From the NCBI GenBank assembly GCA_948528155.1, contig CAOSZT010000038.1, positions 1 through 14,934 on the forward strand: a stretch of DNA of 14,934 nucleotides, written 5' to 3'. This document shows, one piece after another, positions 1 to 5,725 of this stretch; positions within the stretch are counted from its first letter, which is position 1; each line of letters opens with the position of its first letter. The DNA comes from an uncultured Clostridia bacterium. Its GTDB lineage: Bacteria; Bacillota; Clostridia; TANB77; CAG-508. Both the position numbers and the translations under genes were made by a program. The notes below the pieces were generated by a model. The model ran no database searches and had not been told where the DNA came from. It saw only the letters and a program-made list of their open reading frames with translations.

Positions 1-78
1 ATTATAATATTTTTAATTTGGTTATATTTTTTATTTTTATGGATATAATTTTATTAAATTAATAAAGGAAGTGATTTT

Positions 79-267
79 ATGGATTTAAAAAGAATTCATT
101 CTATTTTAGATAATAAAGAAAAATGTGATGTTTTTTATGAGGATAGACCTGTTTGGATTCAAGGTATTGATGCTTCTAATATTGTGGCAAAAGTTGGGTT
201 TGTTGATAATTTTGAAGAAAAGGATGTTTTTGTTGAGGATTTGTATGAAAGAAATTTGTTTAATTAA
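79..267 (+). CDS. sspH: H-type small acid-soluble spore protein (SspH family)
   Basis: The 62-residue product fits the SspH family of small acid-soluble spore proteins, which are made late in the forespore and packed in the spore core. I recognise it from its length (B. subtilis SspH is about 59 residues) and its order of motifs: an MDLKRIHSIL start, a central beta-rich RPVWIQGID segment, an A-K-V strand, and a final DVFVEDLYE segment. The family typically shows xPVWIQxVD, then ARV, then VPVxxLEE. The ribosome binding site AAAGGAAGTG (64-73) precedes the ATG at good spacing. It is the only gene here on the plus strand and converges on the glyS unit. A sigma-G promoter would be expected. A TATAAT-like box (44-49) is present, but no sigma-G promoter can be assigned with confidence. 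The molecular role of H-type proteins is less clear than that of the alpha/beta type. Confidence 0.85.
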   Translation: MDLKRIHSILDNKEKCDVFYEDRPVWIQGIDASNIVAKVGFVDNFEEKDVFVEDLYERNLFN

Positions 268-303
268 TTAGTTATTTCATTTATTTAAAAATTTTTAATA
301 TAT

Positions 304-335
304 AACCCAGCAGTAATAGTACCTGCTGGGTTTTT
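304..335 (+). terminator. Rho-independent terminator after sspH
   Basis: A perfect 10-bp stem (304-313 with 323-332, GC-rich core CCCAGCAG/CTGCTGGG) has a 9-nt loop and is followed by a short T run on the plus strand. It lies 37 bp after the sspH stop and 7 bp before the stop of the convergent small gene. It probably also ends leftward transcription of the glyS unit, although the T tract on that side is poor (interrupted by A residues). Confidence 0.85.
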
Positions 336-341
336 AACACA

Positions 342-488
342 TTAATTCATCATAAATTCATAAATCAGTTTATCCATCTGAGCTTTGGCCTCTTCAGCAT
401 TTGCACATGTTATTGCTAACTTTTGATTTTCGCCTTTACTTATTAGTATTATGTTGTCATTTTCTTGGTCAATATTTATTGAAAACAT
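342..488 (-). CDS. 48-residue small protein of unknown function
   Basis: A short open frame reads MFSINIDQENDNIILISKGE and continues through KLAITCANAEEAKAQMDKLI to a short end at MMN. The perfect Shine-Dalgarno AAAGGAGG, 8 nt before the ATG, is what marks it as a gene. It begins 64 bp after the glyS stop on the same strand and is probably on the same transcript. The sequence suggests two or three beta strands followed by one amphipathic helix (about residues 29-46), with a single Cys28. It has no signal peptide or membrane segment. I do not recognise the family. Pairing with glyS is suggested only by position. Confidence 0.7.
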   Translation of the reverse strand: MFSINIDQENDNIILISKGENQKLAITCANAEEAKAQMDKLIYEFMMN

Positions 489-552
489 TAACGTGTCCTC
501 CTTTTTACAATTTTTATAATGTTATTTTAACATATTTATGTAAAATTGTCTA

Positions 553-1935
553 TTAAAATTCTATTTTTTCAGAAATCCAATTTTCCAGTTCCTCAATTTT
601 AATTCTAATCTGTTCCATACTATCTCTATCTCTAACAGTAACACATCCATCTTCTAATGTGTCAAAATCTACAGTAACACAAAAAGGTGTACCAATTTCA
701 TCTTCTCTTCTATAACGTTTTCCTATACTACCTGCCTCATCATAATCACACATAAACTTTTTAGAAAGCATTGTATATATTTCTTGTGATTTTTCTGATA
801 ATTTTTTAGATAAAGGAAGAACTGCAACTTTATATGGTGCTAAAGCTGGGTGTAAATGTAAAACAACTCTTGTTTCACCTTCAGCAATTTCTTGTTCTTC
901 ATAACTATTACATAAAAATGCTAAAACAACTCTATCTGCTCCTAATGATGGTTCAATTACATATGGTACATACTTTTCATTTGTTTCTGGGTCTTGATAA
1001 GATAAGTCTTGTTTTGAGTGATTTATATGTTGTGTTAAATCATAGTCAGTTCTATCTGCAATACCCCACAATTCTCCCCAGCCAAATGGGAATGCAAATT
1101 CAATATCAGTTGTTGCTTTACTGTAAAATACTAGTTCTTCTGCTGAATGATCACGTAATCGTATATTTTCCTTTTTCATTCCTAAATTTAATAAAAAGTT
1201 TTCACAATAATCTTTCCAATATTTATGCCATTCTAAATCTGTACCTGGCTTACAGAAAAATTCAAGTTCCATTTGTTCAAACTCTCTTGTTCTAAAAGTA
1301 AAGTTTCCTGGTGTTATTTCATTTCTAAATGCTTTACCAATTTGTGCAATACCCATTGGCATTTTTTTTCTTGATGTTCTTAAAACACTTTTAAAATCTA
1401 CAAATATACCTTGTGCTGTTTCTGGTCTTAAATATACTGTTGATGTTGTATCTTCTGTAACTCCTTGAAATGTTTTAAACATCAAATTAAATTTTCTTAT
1501 GTCTGTAAAATTTGTTTTTCCACAAGATGGACATGGTATTTTATTTGTTGTTATAAAATCTATTAATTGTGTGTCAGTCATACCATCTGCAATCATATCT
1601 TTTTGATTATTATGTGCCCATTCTTCAATTAATTTATCTGCTCTATGTCTTGTTTTACACTCTTTACAATCTATAAGTGGATCTGAAAAACCACCTATAT
1701 GGCCTGATGCTACCCAAGTTTCTGGATTCATTAATATTGCAGCATCTAAGCCTACTATATTTGGTTGTTCTTGTATAAACTTTTTCCTCCAAGCTGATTT
1801 TACATTGTTTTTTAGTTCATTACCTAAAGGACCATAGTCCCAAGTATTTGCTAACCCTCCATAAATTTCTGAACCTGGATATATAAATCCTCTGTTTTTG
1901 CATAATGCAACTAATGTTTCCATTGATTTTAACAT
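553..1935 (-). CDS. glyS: Glycyl-tRNA synthetase, single-chain dimeric type
   Basis: This is the class II glycyl-tRNA synthetase of the homodimeric type (often named GlyQS or GlyRS), not the alpha2beta2 type. It charges tRNA-Gly in the cytoplasm. At 460 residues it has the usual bacterial length. Visible landmarks: the N-terminal RGFIYPGSEIYGGLANTWDYGPLG segment split across motif 1 (16-38); two Cys pairs, C90/C93 and C135/C138, likely binding zinc; motif 2 FRNEI through FRTREFEQMELEFF (203-227); motif 3 EPSLGADRVVLAFL (328-341); and a C-terminal anticodon-binding domain from about 362. The start is supported by AAGGAGG 7 nt upstream. A later Met5 is possible but lacks its own ribosome binding site. 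A glycine-type T-box leader precedes it, so expression should rise when uncharged tRNA-Gly accumulates. Confidence 0.97.
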   Translation of the reverse strand: MLKSMETLVALCKNRGFIYPGSEIYGGLANTWDYGPLGNELKNNVKSAWRKKFIQEQPNIVGLDAAILMNPETWVASGHIGGFSDPLIDCKECKTRHRADKLIEEWAHNNQKDMIADGMTDTQLIDFITTNKIPCPSCGKTNFTDIRKFNLMFKTFQGVTEDTTSTVYLRPETAQGIFVDFKSVLRTSRKKMPMGIAQIGKAFRNEITPGNFTFRTREFEQMELEFFCKPGTDLEWHKYWKDYCENFLLNLGMKKENIRLRDHSAEELVFYSKATTDIEFAFPFGWGELWGIADRTDYDLTQHINHSKQDLSYQDPETNEKYVPYVIEPSLGADRVVLAFLCNSYEEQEIAEGETRVVLHLHPALAPYKVAVLPLSKKLSEKSQEIYTMLSKKFMCDYDEAGSIGKRYRREDEIGTPFCVTVDFDTLEDGCVTVRDRDSMEQIRIKIEELENWISEKIEF

Positions 1936-2011
1936 AAAAATCCTCCTTTTTATATTTTTTTAATAAAATTAATATCATTTTTATAAAATATTCTATTTTT
2001 CATATTTTGAA

Positions 2012-2054
2012 CAAAAAAACTCTCGCTCTAGCCATATAGCTAGGGACGAAAGTT
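2012..2054 (-). terminator. T-box terminator before glyS
   Basis: The stem pairs AACTTTCG (2047-2054) with CGAGAGTT (2018-2025). An internal loop and an inner CTAGC/GCTAG helix follow, and seven T residues lie on the minus strand (2013-2019, partly in the stem). It is mutually exclusive with the antiterminator that uses the T-box at 2059-2073. Confidence 0.88.
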
Positions 2055-2235
2055 TATTCCGCGTTTCCACCCTAATTCTTAAAACTTTTTGTATTTTTCT
2101 TTATTAATACTTCTGTTTTAAGCACCTTAGTTTTATTACTCCAAAGCTCCCCATACTTTTTTATTACAAGTTTTCCACCAACACTTGCTCTCTATTAATA
2201 AATTTTAAGTATTTTTTCTTTTTCATCGTAATCTA
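2012..2235 (-). promoter_or_regulatory. T-box leader of glyS (glycine-type)
   Basis: The leader shows the main T-box landmarks on the minus strand: a GATGAAAAAG start (around 2219-2228), AGAGAG (2188-2193) followed by GTTGGTG, and the conserved antiterminator box AGGGTGGAAACGCGG (2059-2073) immediately before a terminator. The specifier region holds GGGGAGCTTTGGAG (2149-2152 is the run of four G). A Gly codon is clearly available there, GGG or GGA depending on alignment, which agrees with the downstream gene. Uncharged tRNA-Gly would pair with the specifier and T-box and prevent termination. The leader starts about 30 nt after the upstream tRNA-Trp gene. Confidence 0.92.
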
Positions 2236-2266
2236 TTTAATTAACTTTTTGAAAAATTCTTCAATA

Positions 2267-2341
2267 TGGCAGGGGTAGAAGGATTCGAACCCTCACAGGC
2301 GGTTTTGGAGACCGATGTGCTACCATTGACACTATACCCCT
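2267..2341 (-). tRNA. trnW: tRNA-Trp (anticodon CCA)
   Basis: A 75-nt cloverleaf can be folded by hand: acceptor AGGGGTA/TACCCCT, D stem GTGT/GCAC with the GG-containing loop, anticodon loop CTCCAAA with anticodon CCA, 4-nt variable region CTGT, T stem GAGGG/CCTTC with loop TTCGAAT, discriminator G and an encoded CCA end. The outermost anticodon-stem pair (27:43) is U.C, leaving four clean pairs. All other stems are sound, so a functional gene is likely. It sits between the pilin-like gene and the glyS T-box and has a strong promoter of its own. Confidence 0.95.
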
Positions 2342-2344
2342 ATT

Positions 2345-2370
2345 TAAATGACTTTTTCAAAAGTCATTTA
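2345..2370 (-). repeat. 12-bp inverted repeat at the tRNA-Trp transcription start
   Basis: Perfect 12-bp arms (2345-2356 and 2359-2370) are separated by only 2 bp. The repeat lies between the -10 box and the first base of tRNA-Trp, so it spans the expected start of transcription. No T tract follows, so it is not a typical terminator. It could be a 5' leader hairpin or a protein-binding palindrome. Confidence 0.75.
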
Positions 2371-2372
2371 CT

Positions 2373-2401
2373 ATATTAACACAATTTTATTTTTTTTACA
2401 A
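2373..2401 (-). promoter_or_regulatory. Sigma-A-type promoter of tRNA-Trp
   Basis: TTGTAA (2396-2401), a 17-bp spacer and TAATAT (2373-2378) make a good vegetative promoter. Transcription should begin around 2366, 25 nt before the tRNA. No terminator separates the tRNA from the T-box, so this promoter may also supply glyS. Confidence 0.6.
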
Positions 2402-2461
2402 GTATTATATTAAAATTTTGTAATTAATTTTTTACTGTATAATGGTTTGCAAAAAATGTTA

Positions 2462-3031
2462 TTATTCAGTACCAAATATTTTTACAGGTATACATCTTGA
2501 ATCATCATTTCCAGATGTCATACTTGATTTTCCAGGACCAAATTTTAATCCTTGTTCAACAACTGTTACTAGTCTACCTATATTATAAATAGATGTACCA
2601 CTAGGATTACTTTGCCATGTGAATGACACATCAAAATATGCGTCTAATTCTACTACAGGTATTTCTATATATTTATATTGTTTATCTTCTGCCCAGGCTT
2701 TGAATAAGATTTTTATACTATTATATTGTGTAATATTTGATATATTTATTACTTGTGTTTCAAAATTTTCATTTGGTTGACTATTTGTCCATAATAAATT
2801 TTCACTATTTGTATTTCTTGAAAAACTAATATATTTTTCTATCTCATTACTATAATTTGAAATCTGCCCTTCTTCTTCATTTTGAGTATTATTATATTTT
2901 TCTTTTGCTTCTTTTACCTTTTCAAAAATTCCATTTCCTGTTAACTGTGTTATTGTTATTCCTGCTAAAATTAATAGTACAATTATTGTAACAATTAGTG
3001 CTATCAATGTAATCCCTCTTGTATCTCTCAT
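2462..3031 (-). CDS. Pilin-like surface protein with phage-structural-like C-terminus
   Basis: The 189-residue protein starts with a class III (prepilin-type) signal: a short charged leader MRDTRG, then ITLIALIVTIIVLLILAGI, so prepilin peptidase would cut after Gly6. The position usually occupied by Glu5 of the mature pilin is Ala. The helix is followed by a charged spacer (about 36-66), typical of pilin N-terminal helices. Residues 78-189 (LLWTN, VVELDAYFDV, a G-rich segment, then a final RCIPVKIFG) resemble the C-terminal domain seen on some phage tail and baseplate proteins of Firmicutes. That likeness is from memory and not tested here. The ribosome binding site AAAGGAGGAG is strong. No pilus assembly genes lie nearby, so it may be a stand-alone pseudopilin. 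Function is unknown. Confidence 0.75.
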   Translation of the reverse strand: MRDTRGITLIALIVTIIVLLILAGITITQLTGNGIFEKVKEAKEKYNNTQNEEEGQISNYSNEIEKYISFSRNTNSENLLWTNSQPNENFETQVINISNITQYNSIKILFKAWAEDKQYKYIEIPVVELDAYFDVSFTWQSNPSGTSIYNIGRLVTVVEQGLKFGPGKSSMTSGNDDSRCIPVKIFGTE

Positions 3032-3109
3032 TCAATCTCTCCTCCTTTGTTTTGCTATTTTTCTACATTTATTCTCCCTCTTGATAAAACCTAATGAAAA
3101 CTATGTGGT

Positions 3110-3130
3110 GGGTAACAAAAGGGTAACAAA
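3110..3130. repeat. Two direct GGGTAACAAA repeats
   Basis: GGGTAACAAA occurs at 3110-3119 and 3121-3130, an 11-bp step of one helical turn. It lies 79 bp upstream of the pilin-like gene. The phasing suggests a regulator site. No matching regulator gene is in the window, and no promoter nearby can be assigned firmly. Confidence 0.5.
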
Positions 3131-3269
3131 TTTTTTTAATGTATATATTAGATTCTTATCAAACATATACTAACCTTTCTTTTATTCTTTTCTTATTTTA
3201 CTGCATTTTTATAATTTTTGTAAATCAGATTAACTTAAACGACCACTGCAACAGCAGTTTAGTAAAATA

Positions 3270-4457
3270 CTAATTAGCAAGCCAATTAGCTATATCATAT
3301 ATTTGTATCCCTTCATACTGATAATCTTCATGTTTTGTCCTGGCAATTATTATCTTTGGGTAAGCATCTTTTATTTGTAATAATGGTTCAACTTCTCTTT
3401 TTAAAGTCTTATCATAACTTATATCATCTGATACTTGAATATACAATTTTTCATTCCTTTTCATTGCAACAAAATCTACTTCTTTGTTGTATAAAGTTCC
3501 TACATAAATTTCATAACCTCTTCGTAATAATTCCATAGCCACAATATTTTCATATACTCGTCCATAATTAATATTCTTTGTCCCCAATTTAGCAAATTTA
3601 AATGACTGGTCTACTAAATAGTATTTATCAATTGAAGATAAATATTTTTTACCTTGAATATCATATCTTCTTACTTTATAAAAAGCAAATGCATCGCATA
3701 AATAATTAATATATGAAGCTATTGTTTTATCATTTGCATTTATATTATTCTCATTTAATTTATTAGCAATATTTCTATATGATGTTAAATTTGAAATATT
3801 ATCCATCATAAATTCAGTAAGACTATTCATTAGTCCAATATTTTGTATCTTATATTTTTGTCTAATATCTCTTACTATCAAAGCATTATAAACATCATTT
3901 ATATAATTGTATCTTTTTTTAATATCATCATACTCATATGAGCCAGATAATCCACCTTCAAAAACATATTTATCAAATGCTTCTTCAATATTATTATTTT
4001 TAAAGTAAGTTAAATATTCTTTAAAAGAAAATGGATAAATTTGTAATTCATAAGTTCTACCAGTAAATAAAGTAGCTAAATCACTACTTAATAAAAATGC
4101 ATTTGAACCTGTTATATATATATCATATTTTTCTTCCGCATGTAAGCTATTTATTGTTCTTTCAAACTCTTTACACATTTGAACTTCATCTATTACTACA
4201 AAATTTCTTTTTCCTTCAATGTAGTTTGATTCTATATAATTATTTAAAGATAAATAATCTCTTAGTTTATCAAATTTAACTAGATTAAAGTTTATATTAA
4301 TTATATTTACATTTTTTATATTCTCTTTAATATAATTTCTAAACATTTCTAATAATTTTGATTTTCCGCTACGTCTTACACCTGTTATAACTTTTATATC
4401 AGGTGTTCCAACCAAATCAATTAATTCTTTCAAGTAATTTCTTTCTATTATTTTCAT
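3270..4457 (-). CDS. AAA-family ATPase with DUF4143 C-terminal domain
   Basis: The 395-residue protein has the architecture of the common AAA_14/DUF4143 family. A Walker A motif GVRRSGKS (26-33), Walker B FVVIDEVQ (86-93) and a sensor-like ITGSNA (115-120) form the ATPase. A helical, winged-helix-like middle follows (about 215-265). The C-terminal DUF4143 region includes YENIVAMELLRRGYE (302-316) and EVDFVAMKRNEKLYIQVS split over 326-343, a nuclease-like fold in which the usual catalytic Lys is not evident. The cellular role of this family is not established; such genes are scattered and appear mobile among gut bacteria and archaea. The ribosome binding site GAGGTGA is 6 nt before the ATG. 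It has its own promoter overlapped by a palindrome and is probably monocistronic. Confidence 0.88.
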   Translation of the reverse strand: MKIIERNYLKELIDLVGTPDIKVITGVRRSGKSKLLEMFRNYIKENIKNVNIININFNLVKFDKLRDYLSLNNYIESNYIEGKRNFVVIDEVQMCKEFERTINSLHAEEKYDIYITGSNAFLLSSDLATLFTGRTYELQIYPFSFKEYLTYFKNNNIEEAFDKYVFEGGLSGSYEYDDIKKRYNYINDVYNALIVRDIRQKYKIQNIGLMNSLTEFMMDNISNLTSYRNIANKLNENNINANDKTIASYINYLCDAFAFYKVRRYDIQGKKYLSSIDKYYLVDQSFKFAKLGTKNINYGRVYENIVAMELLRRGYEIYVGTLYNKEVDFVAMKRNEKLYIQVSDDISYDKTLKREVEPLLQIKDAYPKIIIARTKHEDYQYEGIQIYDIANWLAN

Positions 4458-4476
4458 ATAAAGTCACCTCGAAATT

Positions 4477-4505
4477 ATTATAGTACTTATTTCGCAAAAA
4501 GTAAA
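4477..4505 (-). promoter_or_regulatory. Promoter of the DUF4143 ATPase gene
   Basis: TTTACT (4500-4505), a 17-bp spacer and a perfect TATAAT (4477-4482). The predicted start near 4470 leaves a leader of only about 13 nt, beginning at the Shine-Dalgarno sequence. One arm of the inverted repeat at 4488-4526 falls inside the spacer. Confidence 0.6.
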
Positions 4506-4526
4506 TATTTTTAATTTTGCGAAATA
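4488..4526. repeat. 12-bp inverted repeat over the ATPase promoter (probable operator)
   Basis: Perfect arms TATTTCGCAAAA (4488-4499) and its complement TTTTGCGAAATA (4515-4526) are separated by 15 bp, 27 bp centre to centre. They flank the -35 box, one arm in the spacer and one upstream. The GC-containing core TTCGC/GCGAA stands out in this AT-rich region. The layout is that of a repressor operator, but no regulator gene is adjacent. Confidence 0.65.
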
Positions 4527-4679
4527 TTAACTTATATTATTGTATTCACTTTATTTTATTATATACTTTTAATTTCGAATTTTACAAAATTGAGTATAAT
4601 ATCTCTTTATCATATAAAATAATCTCCTTTACAACTTACTATCTTATGTTTCGATTATAACATAAAGAATTTGTATTTT

Positions 4680-5693
4680 TTATTCTAAATAGTTAACTAA
4701 TAGTTTATTTGAATCTCTCTTTTGAGAGTATTTCTCAACCTTTAAATAATTTTTGCGATAAATATCAACATTATTCCCACTATTCATAATTTTTGTTATA
4801 TATGAATTATTAAAAAACAATACTTCTTCAATTTTATTTTGATCACCTATTACATCAATTACATAAGGACTGTTAATCGGAATACTGTTCAAAAGTACAA
4901 ATTTGTTACTTATATCCATAATATCAGTCATATTAGTAATTCTTTCATTATTTATAGAAATTGCTCTGACTTCAGCAGAATTCAAATCATTAATAATTTG
5001 TAAAAAACTTAATGCTGTTAATTTTGCAGAATTTTCATGTATTACAATTTCTATTCCTTTACCAAACATATCTGTTTTACCAGTTAATTGATTTGATTCA
5101 AATAATTTTTCTAAGTTTGACCTTTTATTTTTAAAGCCATATAATTCTTTTTTATTTGTTTTTAATATACTAATATTTTCTTTTTTCTCAATATTAACTA
5201 TTAAGCCATCTTTTTTTAATAATTCTAAATATCCTTTATTTCTAGTAATTGCACCATATATTACTTCATTATTTCCTATTGCCTTAATTGTAAAGGGATT
5301 TCCAATTTTTACTCCATCTATTAAAATAACAGCACCATCACAATACATATATGTTGAATTGACTATTCTCTGTTCATTTATAGAAATTGCTTGACTTCCT
5401 GAATTTTTTAATTCATCTATTAGAATTATTAAATCTTCTTGATGTATTAAATCTTTTCCATCTAATATATTTATAATTATACCTTCACCAGTTACATCAG
5501 TAGTTCCTAATATTTTTTCATTTTCTTGTAGTTGTTCTTCTAAGTTTATTTGATGTGTACAGATTTTATAGATAATTTCAAATTTTCCCAATAAAACATA
5601 ATAATACTTCAATAACAAAATTATTAATAGTAAAACTATAAATACAAAAAGTATTAATTTTATTAAAGTTAAACCTTTTTCTTTTTCTTTCAT
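4680..5693 (-). CDS. Membrane-anchored protein with two DUF881-like modules
   Basis: The 337-residue product has one N-terminal membrane helix (about 8-29) and a short coiled segment (45-61). Two copies of a DUF881-like domain follow. Module 1 (about 62-177) contains GEGIIINILDG, the signature AISINEQRIVNST (102-114) and PFTIKAIGNNEVIYGAI (133-149). Module 2 (about 203-322) repeats these as FGKGIEIVI, AISINNERITNMT (244-256) and PYVIDVIGDQNKIEEVL (276-292). DUF881 proteins such as B. subtilis YlxW/YlxX normally have one copy and unknown function. The N-terminus KEKGLTLIKLILFVF resembles a prepilin signal with Lys at position +5. The gene starts 32 bp after pheT with AAAGGAT as ribosome binding site, and may be co-transcribed with pheST. 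Confidence 0.82.
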   Translation of the reverse strand: MKEKEKGLTLIKLILFVFIVLLLIILLLKYYYVLLGKFEIIYKICTHQINLEEQLQENEKILGTTDVTGEGIIINILDGKDLIHQEDLIILIDELKNSGSQAISINEQRIVNSTYMYCDGAVILIDGVKIGNPFTIKAIGNNEVIYGAITRNKGYLELLKKDGLIVNIEKKENISILKTNKKELYGFKNKRSNLEKLFESNQLTGKTDMFGKGIEIVIHENSAKLTALSFLQIINDLNSAEVRAISINNERITNMTDIMDISNKFVLLNSIPINSPYVIDVIGDQNKIEEVLFFNNSYITKIMNSGNNVDIYRKNYLKVEKYSQKRDSNKLLVNYLE

Positions 5694-5725
5694 CTTTTTA
5701 TCCTTTGCACATATATACTTAAATA

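Noticed and set aside
3238..3261. Terminator after the DUF4143 ATPase gene
   Set aside because: ACTGC/GCAGT forms only a 5-bp stem and the following bases (GGTCGTTTAAG on the minus strand) lack a T run.
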